Below are positions 25,759 through 35,280 of a stretch of 64,000 bases of DNA, piece after piece; positions within the stretch are counted from its first letter, which is position 1; each line of letters starts with the position of its first letter. The notes beneath the pieces are model-generated. The model was not told where the DNA came from. It saw only the letters and a list, made by a program, of their open reading frames with translations, and did not search any database. The translations under genes were made by a program, and so were the position numbers. This DNA is from Geobacillus thermodenitrificans subsp. thermodenitrificans DSM 465. Lineage in GTDB: Bacteria > Bacillota > Bacilli > Bacillales > Anoxybacillaceae. The stretch lies in NCBI RefSeq assembly GCF_000496575.1, contig NZ_AYKT01000002.1, positions 248,001-312,000 of the forward strand, given 5' to 3'.

Positions 25759-26049
25759 ATGCTGAGACTCGACTTGCAATTTTTTGCTTCGAAAAAAGGG
25801 GTCGGTTCGACAAAAAACGGCCGTGATTCGATCGCAAAACGTCTTGGTGCGAAACGCGCTGACGGTCAATTCGTCACTGGCGGCTCGATTTTGTACCGCC
25901 AACGCGGAACGAAAGTTCATCCGGGCTTGAACGTTGGCCGCGGCGGCGATGACACGCTGTACGCGAAAATCGACGGCATCGTTCGTTTCGAGCGGCTCGG
26001 CCGCGACCGGAAGCGTGTCAGCGTCTACCCGGTTAGCCAAGAAGCGTAA
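25759..26049 (+). CDS. rpmA: 50S ribosomal protein L27 with cleavable N-terminal extension
   Basis: A 96-residue protein. It begins MLRLDLQFF followed by [15 protein letters not shown]; the first nine residues are the Firmicute extension removed by Prp so that the mature N-terminus can reach the peptidyl transferase centre. ATG 25759 lies nine bases after AGGAGG; GTG 25750 is directly against that site and is not used. Followed by a terminator. Confidence 0.97.
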   Translation: MLRLDLQFFASKKGVGSTKNGRDSIAKRLGAKRADGQFVTGGSILYRQRGTKVHPGLNVGRGGDDTLYAKIDGIVRFERLGRDRKRVSVYPVSQEA

Positions 26050-26061
26050 TTTGTTTCGGAG

Positions 26062-26096
26062 AAAAACTCTAACCATTCCGGTTAGGGTTTTTCTTT
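26062..26096 (+). terminator. Terminator of the rplU-prp-rpmA operon
   Basis: AAAAACTCTAACC pairs with GGTTAGGGTTTTT around a five-base loop, followed by further T residues. Confidence 0.92.
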
Positions 26097-26226
26097 TTGT
26101 CCTTGAAAAATCGTTCCCGTTTAATGTCAGAAAATGTTATAGTAAAAGTGAATGGCCTCTTGATGAAGAAGAGGCTGAAGAAAAGACGGTGTGGGAAACT
26201 GCGCCGCATGAATAGGGGAGCAGTGA

Positions 26227-26787
26227 ATGGAAAAGCGATGGACGGTCGTTGAAGTGATGCGCCATGCCCGCCATGACTGGCTGAATAAAATTCAGCTCAT
26301 TAAAGGTCATTTGGCGCTCAATAAAATCGAACGGGTGCAGGAAGTCATTAATGGCATTATCGGTGAGATGCAGCAGGAAACCCGGCTGACGAACTTGAAG
26401 GCCGAGCGATTCGCCGAACTTGTCATGACTTACAATTGGGAGCCGCGCCCGGTTAGTCTTGAGTATGAAATCACGGGCGGCGAAGCGGATTTGTCATTGT
26501 ATGACAAACGGTTGACCGAATGGTGTCGCGAGTTTCTTCGCTTGCTTGAGATGCAGGCCGATAGACGGACGGAAAACCATGTGTGCTTGTCGATCGAGCT
26601 GTCTTACGGGCGGGCCTTGTTGTTTTTTGATTATCGTGGCGCATGGCAGGACGAGGAAGCGGTTCGTGCTTGGTTGGAACGATGCGAGCCGGCGCCGCCG
26701 CTTCGGCTTGTATCGTTTGCTGTCGGTGCGGAAGAGTTGACCGTGGAGCTTGAGCTGCTGATCCGCTCTGAAATGACTTATTCTTGA
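26227..26787 (+). CDS. spo0B: Sporulation phosphotransferase Spo0B
   Basis: A 186-residue phosphorelay protein that passes phosphate from Spo0F to Spo0A. The phosphorylated histidine lies in RHARHDWLNKIQLIKGH (His16 here). A helical hairpin (about 1-60), which dimerises into a four-helix bundle, is followed by a degenerate kinase-like C-terminal domain. A TATAGT -10-like box lies near 26138. It precedes obg as in Bacillus, although obg also has its own promoter. Confidence 0.92.
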   Translation: MEKRWTVVEVMRHARHDWLNKIQLIKGHLALNKIERVQEVINGIIGEMQQETRLTNLKAERFAELVMTYNWEPRPVSLEYEITGGEADLSLYDKRLTEWCREFLRLLEMQADRRTENHVCLSIELSYGRALLFFDYRGAWQDEEAVRAWLERCEPAPPLRLVSFAVGAEELTVELELLIRSEMTYS

Positions 26788-26794
26788 GCACATA

Positions 26795-26823
26795 TTGACA
26801 GCATTGAATTGGCTCTGTATACA
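26795..26823 (+). promoter_or_regulatory. Sigma-A promoter of obg
   Basis: Perfect TTGACA (26795-26800), a 17-base spacer and TATACA (26818-26823), with TACAAT overlapping. Starts eight bases after the spo0B stop. Confidence 0.72.
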
Positions 26824-26857
26824 ATAATAAGTATTAGTTACACTAATTTCGCCATGA

Positions 26858-28183
<1,326 letters not shown>

Positions 28184-28200
28184 AAGCGGAGGAAGGTGCG

Positions 28201-28644
28201 GTGGAGAAAAAATTTTATTTAGTGCGCGAAGACATCTTGCCGGAAGCGATGAAAAAAGTCGTGCTGGCGAAACAGCTGCTTGAGCGGAAAAAAGCCGCCT
28301 CGGTTGCCGAGGCGGCTCAGCTCGCCAACATTAGCCGCGGCGTCTTTTATAAATACCGCGATGCCATTTTTCCGTTTCAGGCGGTGACGAAAGAAAATAT
28401 CGTCACGTTGTTTTTTCATTTGGAAGACCGCTCGGGCACGTTGTCACAGCTGCTTAGCGTCGTAGCAGCGGCAGGCTGCAATGTGCTGACGATCCACCAG
28501 ACGATCCCACTGCAAGGACGGGCGAACGTGACGCTTTCCGTCAGCACAAACGATATGCATGAAGACATTGATGAACTGTTGGCAAAACTTAGGGGGCTTG
28601 AATTTGTCGAAAAAGTTGAAATTGTCGGCTCGGGAGTGTATTAA
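28201..28644 (+). CDS. pheB: ACT-domain protein PheB
   Basis: A 147-residue protein of the PheB/UPF0735 family. A helix-turn-helix-like N-terminal part (about 25-60) is followed by an ACT domain (about 70-145) of the type that binds amino acids. A regulatory role in phenylalanine synthesis is inferred from its fixed place before pheA. GTG start after GGAGGAAGG. Confidence 0.9.
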   Translation: MEKKFYLVREDILPEAMKKVVLAKQLLERKKAASVAEAAQLANISRGVFYKYRDAIFPFQAVTKENIVTLFFHLEDRSGTLSQLLSVVAAAGCNVLTIHQTIPLQGRANVTLSVSTNDMHEDIDELLAKLRGLEFVEKVEIVGSGVY

Positions 28645-28665
28645 AGCAAGGGAGAGGCAAACGAG

Positions 28666-29514
28666 ATGAGAATCGGCTATTTAGGACCGAAGGCGACGTT
28701 TACTGAAGCGGCCGTTGCGGCGCTGTTTCCATCAGAGCCGCGACAGCCGTACGCCACGATTCCCGACTGCATCGATGCCGTCGCCGCTGGGGAAATTGAG
28801 GCAGCGGTTGTGCCGCTTGAGAATGCGTTGGAAGGGTCGGTCAATTTAACGCTCGATTATTTAATCCATGAACAGCCGTTGCCGATCATCGGTGAAATCG
28901 TTGTTCCGATTGAGCAGCATTTCATGGTGCACCCGTACTATGCACCGCATTGGCGGGAGATTAAAGAAGTGTATTCACATTCGCATGCCATTGCTCAGTG
29001 CCGCAAATTTTTACATACGGTGCTCAAAGGCGCAAAGCAAGTGCCCACGACGTCAACGAGCGCCGCTGCCAAATTTGTCAGCGAACATCCGCACTTGCCA
29101 GTGGCGGCGATTGCCAATCGGCTCGCAGCGAGCGAATACGGCTTGACGATTGTGCAGGAAAATATTCATGATTATGATTACAACCATACGCGCTTTATCG
29201 TCGTCAGCCGAAGCAGGCAGCCGCTTTCGCCTGATTCGCCGCTTTATGCCGGCGACAAAACGACCATTGTTGTCATGTTGCCGCAAGATCAGCCTGGTGC
29301 GCTCCACCAAGTGCTGTCGGCGTTTGCTTGGCGGCGGCTGAACTTGACGAAAATCGAGTCGCGCCCAGCGAAAACAGGGCTTGGCAACTACTTTTTTATC
29401 ATTGATATTGACGCACCGATGGATGATGTCCTCATCCCGGGAGCGATCGCCGAAATCGAAGCGCTCGGCTGTACGGTGCAACTGTTAGGCAGCTATCCAT
29501 ATTACTTTGTCTAA
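28666..29514 (+). CDS. pheA: Prephenate dehydratase
   Basis: A 282-residue enzyme that converts prephenate to phenylpyruvate for phenylalanine synthesis. The catalytic domain occupies about 1-180, with the TRF motif in NHTRFIVVS. The C-terminal ACT domain (about 200-275) carries the ESRP motif (KIESRPAKTGLGNYFF) that binds phenylalanine for feedback inhibition. Full length for the monofunctional enzyme. Confidence 0.96.
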   Translation: MRIGYLGPKATFTEAAVAALFPSEPRQPYATIPDCIDAVAAGEIEAAVVPLENALEGSVNLTLDYLIHEQPLPIIGEIVVPIEQHFMVHPYYAPHWREIKEVYSHSHAIAQCRKFLHTVLKGAKQVPTTSTSAAAKFVSEHPHLPVAAIANRLAASEYGLTIVQENIHDYDYNHTRFIVVSRSRQPLSPDSPLYAGDKTTIVVMLPQDQPGALHQVLSAFAWRRLNLTKIESRPAKTGLGNYFFIIDIDAPMDDVLIPGAIAEIEALGCTVQLLGSYPYYFV

Positions 29515-29520
29515 AACACC

Positions 29521-29553
29521 AGGGTGTCCCAAAACTAGGAGGACACCCTTTCC
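29521..29553 (+). terminator. Hairpin after pheA
   Basis: AGGGTGTCC (29521-29529) pairs perfectly with GGACACCCT (29541-29549). Only a short TT follows, so termination may be partial. The remaining 240 bases to the niaR end show nothing recognisable. Confidence 0.6.
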
Positions 29554-29792
29554 TATCATGGCATATGTGTACTAGGTCATTTTATGAGAGACGAGATGTT
29601 ATCTCCCTCGTAAAGAACGATACCTTTTGAATCAGCCTCTTTTGCCTTCCACCGCTGCTACACTTCTTTTTTCCATCGCTCTCTTATCTCCTATTGCCCG
29701 CTTTGCTTAGGTGAAAAATGCTGCACGTTCTGTTTAGCTGCTGTGGAACGCCCGTTTTGGTGGCGGGACAGGAGCGTGCAAATGAAGAGGGG

Positions 29793-30332
29793 TTAGGCCT
29801 CGATTAAAAATCCCGCTTGTTTTAAGGCACGGCAGGCGGCGTCGAGCTTTTCTGGTGAGTCAGCTTCGAGCGTATGCAAATGCGTCCCATCGGTCAGCTG
29901 CAATAAATATGCTGATTTTGTCGCTTCAATTTTGGCGATAAACTGGTCGACTTCGAAGCGGTTGCTGACCATGACCGATGCAATTAAATCGCCATAGACC
30001 GGATGTTCAATTTTGACATCTTTTACCGTTACACCACAGTCGACAAGCAAATACAGTTCTTCTTTTGTCTGTTCCGGTGTATGGGAGCAGGCGATGGTTC
30101 GCGTATACGTTTGCGTCGGTTCGGCCGGCTTTAAATACAAATATCCTTGGCTTGTCGCGATAATAGGTTCGTTGCGTGCCTTTAACAGCGAAATATCTTG
30201 GACGATTACTTGGCGGCTGACGTTCGTTTTTGCTGCCAATTCTGCCCCGGTGAGCGGTGTCTCGCTTTCTTTCAGCCATTGCAAAATGAGCTGGCGCCGC
30301 GCTTCTCCTAAAATTTTCTTTTCTTCTTTCAC
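29793..30332 (-). CDS. niaR: NAD-biosynthesis repressor NiaR
   Basis: A 179-residue nicotinate-responsive repressor (YrxA in B. subtilis). It has an N-terminal winged helix (about 10-60, LTGAELAAKTNVSRQVIVQDI) and a C-terminal 3H domain with the conserved histidines of IEHPVYGD and DGTHLHTLEAD. The GTG at 30332 is preferred: it overlaps the nifS stop as GTGA, has GGAGG ten bases upstream and starts like the B. subtilis protein. ATG 30341 is only one base from GGAGG. It is last in a leftward operon with nifS and probably represses both directions across the shared intergenic operator. Confidence 0.93.
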   Translation of the reverse strand: MKEEKKILGEARRQLILQWLKESETPLTGAELAAKTNVSRQVIVQDISLLKARNEPIIATSQGYLYLKPAEPTQTYTRTIACSHTPEQTKEELYLLVDCGVTVKDVKIEHPVYGDLIASVMVSNRFEVDQFIAKIEATKSAYLLQLTDGTHLHTLEADSPEKLDAACRALKQAGFLIEA

Positions 30333-31474
30333 CTTGTCCATACCTCCTTTCGCGTTCGGATAAACTGTTCTAATGTGGAGATCAATTGATCGATCTCTAT
30401 TTCCCGCGTGGACGTACCAAGTGATACACGGACGAACTGCTTTGCCTCCTCTGGGGTTTTGCCGACGGCAAGCATGGTGCGCGACGGCGCCTGCAATCCG
30501 ACTTGGCAGGCGCTGCCGGTTGAAATGGCAATACCGGCACGGTTGCATTCCAGCATGACGAGCTGCCCTTCAAAACCGGTAACAGACAACCCGACAATAT
30601 GGGCAAGTCGACAGCTAGGATGGCCTTCAACGGCAATCGGCAGCTGTTTGGCTGCTATGGCGTCAAGCAGCCGGCGGCGCAGCTGTTCAAATCGTGTCTG
30701 TTCACCTTCCATCCGTTCGTAAAGCTGCTTAGCGGCAGTGAGGAAGGCAACGATCCCCGGCACATTGACTGTTCCGGGTCGGAAGCCGGATTCGTGTGTC
30801 GTCCCTGGAAAAACGGGTTTCCAATGAAGGTGCGGGTCGATGTAGACGGCTCCGACGCCTTTTGGACCGTACACTTTATGAGCGGAAATCGATACGCTGT
30901 CAATTGCCATCGCCTTAACGTCTAGCTGTATTTTAGCAAAAGTTTGCACGCAGTCGCTATGAAAAAGGATGCCGCGCGCTCGCAACAGGCGACCGATGTC
31001 AGCAAGCGGCTGGATGGTGCCGATTTCCGAGTTGGCATGCTGGATGGAAGCGAGGATCGTCTGCGGTGTGATGGCCCGTTCCAAATCAGCGAGACGGATG
31101 CGACCGAATCGATCGACGGGCAAATACGTCACCGCATATCCTTCCGTTTCAAGCTGTTGAAACAAATGATAAAGTGAGGCGTGTTCGACTTCGGTAGTGA
31201 TTAAATGATTCCCTTTGTGGCGGTGGGCGGCAATGAGCGACCGAATGGCGAGCACATTTGCCTCCGTGCCGCCGCTTGTGAAATAAATCCCTTCTGCTTC
31301 CCCGTTGATCATAGCGGCAAGCTCACGCCGGCATAGCGTCAGCAATTGCTTCGCTTTCGTGCCGACGTCGTGCAGGCTACTTTCATTGCCAAAATAAACG
31401 GCCGCTGCCTCAGCATAAGCCTCGATGGCTTCTTTGCACATTGGTGTCGTCGCTGCGTAGTCCAAATAAATCAT
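30329..31474 (-). CDS. nifS: Cysteine desulfurase NifS of the NAD locus
   Basis: A 381-residue PLP enzyme that takes sulphur from cysteine. The PLP lysine is in SISAHKVYGPKG (near 200) and the catalytic cysteine in STGSACQVG (near 325). In Bacillus this paralogue, divergent from nadB, supplies sulphur for the [4Fe-4S] cluster of quinolinate synthase NadA. Its stop overlaps the niaR start. The operator region for nadB and nifS lies directly upstream. Confidence 0.93.
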   Translation of the reverse strand: MIYLDYAATTPMCKEAIEAYAEAAAVYFGNESSLHDVGTKAKQLLTLCRRELAAMINGEAEGIYFTSGGTEANVLAIRSLIAAHRHKGNHLITTEVEHASLYHLFQQLETEGYAVTYLPVDRFGRIRLADLERAITPQTILASIQHANSEIGTIQPLADIGRLLRARGILFHSDCVQTFAKIQLDVKAMAIDSVSISAHKVYGPKGVGAVYIDPHLHWKPVFPGTTHESGFRPGTVNVPGIVAFLTAAKQLYERMEGEQTRFEQLRRRLLDAIAAKQLPIAVEGHPSCRLAHIVGLSVTGFEGQLVMLECNRAGIAISTGSACQVGLQAPSRTMLAVGKTPEEAKQFVRVSLGTSTREIEIDQLISTLEQFIRTRKEVWTR

Positions 31475-31513
31475 ATTCTCCCGCCTTTTCTTTCACTTTT
31501 TTCAATCAACCTC

Positions 31514-31552
31514 TTGTCATTAGTTTAAATATGTGTAAATATAGATGTCAAG
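31514..31552. promoter_or_regulatory. Shared nifS/nadB promoter region with NiaR-like operator
   Basis: An imperfect palindrome: TTGTCATTAG on the left answers TTGACATCTA on the opposite strand at the right, around an AT-rich centre. The minus strand offers TTGACA with a -10-like TTAAAC 17 bases on, and the plus strand TTGTCA with TAAATA 16 bases on, so repressor binding here would cover both promoters. NiaR is known to bind such sites before nadB in Bacillus; the assignment here is inference. Confidence 0.6.
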
Positions 31553-31578
31553 ACAGGTGAAAAGAGAGGTGAGCGGTT

Positions 31579-33141
31579 GTGGGGGAAAACGGCATCATTA
31601 TTGTTGGTAGCGGATTGGCCGCTTTAACAGTGGCTTATTATTTACAGGTGCAAGAAAATGTGATTGTTTTCACAAAAAAAGGGAAAACGGACTGCAACTC
31701 TTGGCGGGCGCAAGGTGGGGTGGCGGCAGCGTTAGCCCCCGACGATGATTGGCGCGTTCATTTCCACGACACGCTTACGGCCGGCTGCCATCATAACGAT
31801 GTGCGAATGGTTGAGTTGCTCGTTCGTGAAGGGCCGAAGCGGCTGCAAGAATGGATGGACGCTGGGATGGCGTTCGATGCAGATGAACATGGACAGCTTT
31901 GCTTCGGCCTTGAAGGCGGGCATAGCCACCGCCGCATTTTACACGCTGGCGGCGACCAAACGGGCAAGGAGATCGTTACATTTTTGCTTCAGCAGGTGAA
32001 AGGGCGCGTATCAGTGGTGGAAGGTGAACAAGTCATCGAACTTTTGATGGAAGACGGCCGCTGTGTCGGGGTGAAAACGAAGCGAAAAGACGGTGCTGTC
32101 TCCGTTTGGCGGGCGGCGGCAGTCGTCCTAGCGACCGGCGGCTGCGCCGGGCTGTATACGTTCACTTCCAACGCGCCGACCGTGACTGGTGATGGCATTG
32201 CCATGGCGTATCGCGCCGGCGCGGCAGTCGCCGACATGGAATTTATCCAATTTCATCCGACGATGCTGGCTGTCGGAGGAAAAGCGGTCGGATTAGTATC
32301 GGAAGCGGTGCGCGGAGAAGGAGCGGTGCTTGAGACGGAAGACGGGCGGCGCTTAATGAATGGCGTTCACCCACTTCGTGATTTGGCACCGCGTGATGTT
32401 GTCGCCCGCGCGATCGCCGCGGAAACGGAGCGAGGCGGCCGCGTCTACTTAAATATTTCCGCCGTTCCTCATTTCCACCGCCGTTTTCCGACGATTGCGG
32501 CGTTATGCGAGGCGCATGGCGTTGATCTTGAGGCCGGCCGCCTCCCGGTTGTGCCAGGCGCCCACTTTTTAATGGGCGGCATTATGGTCAATGAATGGGG
32601 GCAGACGACCGTGCCGGGCTTGTATGCCGTTGGGGAAGTGGCGTGCACCGGTGTGCACGGTGCCAACCGGTTGGCAAGCAATTCGTTGCTTGAAGCGATC
32701 GTCTTTGGAGCCCGTGTGGCCCACTCTATCAATCGCCGGGAGGAGTGGCCGACGTCAGTATACCGCGCTGCCCGATCGTTTGGCCACTCGCGTCGTCTTT
32801 TGGTGCCTCCGCTTCCGGAACGGTCGTGCATCCGTGAGCGATTGTCCACATTTGTCGGTATCGTCCGTGAAAAAGGGCGGCTTTGTGAGGCGGTTCGCTG
32901 GTTCGAACAATTTTCCTTGCCAGATTGGTTGGATGGCGATCTTGAATGCTTGTCGGCAGAGGAGATTGAAACAGGGTATATGCTCCTTACCGGTTGGCTT
33001 GTCGCCTCGTCTGCGCTTCGCCGCACGGAAAGCCGTGGCGGCCACTACCGAAGTGATTTTCCGTATGATCATCCGGACTGGAAAGGCCGACGCCTCGTGC
33101 GGACGAAAGAAGAGTGGGAGCATGCACCAGTTGGACGGTAA
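31579..33141 (+). CDS. nadB: L-aspartate oxidase
   Basis: A 520-residue flavoenzyme that oxidises aspartate to iminoaspartate, the first step of de novo NAD synthesis. The N-terminal FAD dinucleotide motif is GSGLAALTVAYYL; NSWRAQGGVAAAL and GANRLASNSLLEA are typical succinate dehydrogenase-family blocks. GTG start after GAGAGGTGAG. First gene of nadB-nadC-nadA. Confidence 0.95.
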   Translation: MGENGIIIVGSGLAALTVAYYLQVQENVIVFTKKGKTDCNSWRAQGGVAAALAPDDDWRVHFHDTLTAGCHHNDVRMVELLVREGPKRLQEWMDAGMAFDADEHGQLCFGLEGGHSHRRILHAGGDQTGKEIVTFLLQQVKGRVSVVEGEQVIELLMEDGRCVGVKTKRKDGAVSVWRAAAVVLATGGCAGLYTFTSNAPTVTGDGIAMAYRAGAAVADMEFIQFHPTMLAVGGKAVGLVSEAVRGEGAVLETEDGRRLMNGVHPLRDLAPRDVVARAIAAETERGGRVYLNISAVPHFHRRFPTIAALCEAHGVDLEAGRLPVVPGAHFLMGGIMVNEWGQTTVPGLYAVGEVACTGVHGANRLASNSLLEAIVFGARVAHSINRREEWPTSVYRAARSFGHSRRLLVPPLPERSCIRERLSTFVGIVREKGRLCEAVRWFEQFSLPDWLDGDLECLSAEEIETGYMLLTGWLVASSALRRTESRGGHYRSDFPYDHPDWKGRRLVRTKEEWEHAPVGR

Positions 33142-33173
33142 AGCGGGAATAAGATCAAAAGGAGGATGAGGCG

Positions 33174-34004
33174 ATGAATCGGTTAAAACTCGAACAGTTG
33201 TTGAGGCAGTTTTTTCTTGAAGATATCGGCGATGGGGATGTGACAAGCGACACGATTTTTCCGGCTAACGAACGTGCGACGGGGGTGTTTACGGCGAAAG
33301 AGGACGGGGTTGTGGCTGGCGTCGACCTTATTGCCACTGGCTATCAACTGCTTGATCCGCATATCGAGGTATCGATCATGAAACGGGACGGCGAACGGAT
33401 TGCAGCTGGTGAAACGATCGCCGCCGTTTCTGGGCCTGTCCGTCCACTGTTGTCTGGTGAGCGCGTCATTTTGAATTTGCTTCAGCGTTTGAGCGGCATT
33501 GCGACTATGACGCGGCAGGCGGTTGACCTGCTTGGTGACAGCCATACTCGCCTTTGCGATACGCGAAAAACGACACCGGGTTTGCGCATGTTGGAAAAAT
33601 ATGCGGTTACTTGCGGTGGCGGCTACAATCACCGCTTTGGCTTGTACGATGGTGTGATGATTAAAGACAATCATATCGCCTTTTGTGGGTCGATTGCCGC
33701 CGCTGTCAAAGCGGTGAGAGAGCGGCTCGGCCATATGGTGAAAATCGAAGTCGAAACGGAAACGGAAGCTCAGGTGCTCGAGGCGGTCGAAGCCGGGGCT
33801 GACATTATTATGTTTGACAATCGGACGCCGGATGAAGTGCGGTCGTTCGTCCGGCTCGTGCCGAAACCGATCATCACGGAGGCGTCCGGCGGTATTACGC
33901 TCGCCAATGTAGCAGCATACGGTGCGACCGGAGTCGACTACATTTCACTTGGGTTTTTAACGCATTCAGCTGCAGCGTTGGACATTAGTTTTTATTTACA
34001 ATGA
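33174..34004 (+). CDS. nadC: Nicotinate-nucleotide pyrophosphorylase (QPRTase)
   Basis: A 276-residue enzyme that joins quinolinate and PRPP to give nicotinate mononucleotide. Conserved blocks include [11 protein letters not shown] at the N-terminus, [11 protein letters not shown] (near 125) and [10 protein letters not shown]-type and MFDNRTP sequences in the barrel. AAAGGAGGATGAG precedes the ATG. The end lies inside the start region of nadA. Confidence 0.95.
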   Translation: MNRLKLEQLLRQFFLEDIGDGDVTSDTIFPANERATGVFTAKEDGVVAGVDLIATGYQLLDPHIEVSIMKRDGERIAAGETIAAVSGPVRPLLSGERVILNLLQRLSGIATMTRQAVDLLGDSHTRLCDTRKTTPGLRMLEKYAVTCGGGYNHRFGLYDGVMIKDNHIAFCGSIAAAVKAVRERLGHMVKIEVETETEAQVLEAVEAGADIIMFDNRTPDEVRSFVRLVPKPIITEASGGITLANVAAYGATGVDYISLGFLTHSAAALDISFYLQ

Positions 34005-34015
34005 CGGAGGAGAGA

Positions 34016-35122
34016 ATGATGAACGTACTCGAACAGTTCAAACAGCTCGATAATATGCCGGAACAGTATAAAACGATGGACAGAGATGAGCTCGAAGCGC
34101 GCGCCCGCGCGGTGAAGGAGCAGCTCGGGCGGCGTCTTTTTATCCCTGGACATCATTACCAAAAAGATGAGGTCATTCAGTTCGCTGATGCCACCGGCGA
34201 CTCGCTTCAGCTTGCCCAACTGGCGGCGAAAAACAACGAAGCGGAATATATTGTGTTTTGCGGCGTCCATTTCATGGCGGAAACCGCGGACATTTTAACG
34301 AGTGAGGAGCAGGCAGTTATTTTGCCGGACTTGCGCGCTGGCTGTTCGATGGCCGATATGGCCGATATTTTTCAAGTTGAGCGGGCATGGGCGGCATTGA
34401 CGGATCGATTTGGCGAGACGATTCTGCCGCTTGTATACGTCAATTCCACAGCGGCGATTAAAGCGTTTGTCGGCCGAAATGGAGGGGCGACGGTTACGTC
34501 GTCCAACGCGCAAAAGATGGTAGCGTGGGCGTTTTCACAAAAAGAACGGATCTTCTTTTTACCGGACCAGCATTTAGGCCGAAATACGGCCTATGCACTC
34601 GGCGTTGGCCTTGACGAGATGGCCGTCTGGGATCCATATGAGGAAACATTGCAAGGCAACGGTGACCTTGACAAGGTGAAAGTCATTCTTTGGAAGGGCC
34701 ATTGCTCGGTGCATGAAAACTTCAATGTCCGGCAAATCGAGCATATTCGGCAGACGAAACCGGAAACAAAGGTAATCGTCCATCCGGAATGCAGCTGGGA
34801 CGTCGTCCAGCAAGCCGATTACGCCGGTTCAACAAAATACATTATCGAAACGATTCGCAACGCCTCACCCGGTAGCCGATGGGCGATCGGAACAGAAATG
34901 AATTTGGTGAATCGCCTTATGCATGAGCATCCGGACAAAGAAATCATTTCTCTTAATCCGTATATGTGCCCGTGTTTGACGATGAACCGGATCGATTTGC
35001 CGCATTTCGTTTGGGCGTTGGAATCGCTCAGTGAAGGAACAGTCGTCAACCGCATTACCGTTCCAAGGGAAGTAGCGTTCGAAGCAAAGCTAGCACTCGA
35101 GCGCATGCTTGCCCTTGCCTAG
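34016..35122 (+). CDS. nadA: Quinolinate synthase A
   Basis: A 368-residue [4Fe-4S] enzyme that condenses iminoaspartate with dihydroxyacetone phosphate. The long (Bacillus) form has cluster cysteines in [20 protein letters not shown] and MCPCLTMN. Tandem ATGs at 34016 and 34019 follow GGAGGAG (34006-34012); the ATG at 34001 lies before that site and is rejected. Followed by a strong terminator. Confidence 0.95.
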   Translation: MMNVLEQFKQLDNMPEQYKTMDRDELEARARAVKEQLGRRLFIPGHHYQKDEVIQFADATGDSLQLAQLAAKNNEAEYIVFCGVHFMAETADILTSEEQAVILPDLRAGCSMADMADIFQVERAWAALTDRFGETILPLVYVNSTAAIKAFVGRNGGATVTSSNAQKMVAWAFSQKERIFFLPDQHLGRNTAYALGVGLDEMAVWDPYEETLQGNGDLDKVKVILWKGHCSVHENFNVRQIEHIRQTKPETKVIVHPECSWDVVQQADYAGSTKYIIETIRNASPGSRWAIGTEMNLVNRLMHEHPDKEIISLNPYMCPCLTMNRIDLPHFVWALESLSEGTVVNRITVPREVAFEAKLALERMLALA

Positions 35123-35129
35123 TTCTCCT

Positions 35130-35175
35130 CCCTGGCGAAGACGGGATCGCTTCCGTCCGGCCAGGGATTTTTTTA
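35130..35175 (+). terminator. Terminator of nadBCA
   Basis: CCCTGGC (35130-35136) pairs with GCCAGGG (35160-35166), with a nested GACGG/CCGTC stem, then a run of seven T residues. Confidence 0.92.
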
Positions 35176-35204
35176 TCATAAATCAACAACCATCGTCATA
35201 CATT
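35176..35204 (+). promoter_or_regulatory. Sigma-E-type promoter of safA
   Basis: TCATAAA (35176-35182), a 14-base spacer and CATACATT (35197-35204), which fits the sigma-E -10 consensus CATACAnT exactly. safA is mother-cell expressed in B. subtilis. The site abuts the nadA terminator. Confidence 0.72.
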
Positions 35205-35280
35205 GTGTTGAAAGATGATAACAAGAAACAAGCATCGGTTGGATAGAGCGCAAACAGTCTCGGTTTAGGAGGGGAACCGC

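Noticed and set aside
29521-29549. Insertion-sequence end (sequence like GGGTGTCCCAAAA)
   Set aside because: It forms a perfect hairpin just after pheA, no target duplication or transposase remnant is seen nearby, and a terminator explains it.
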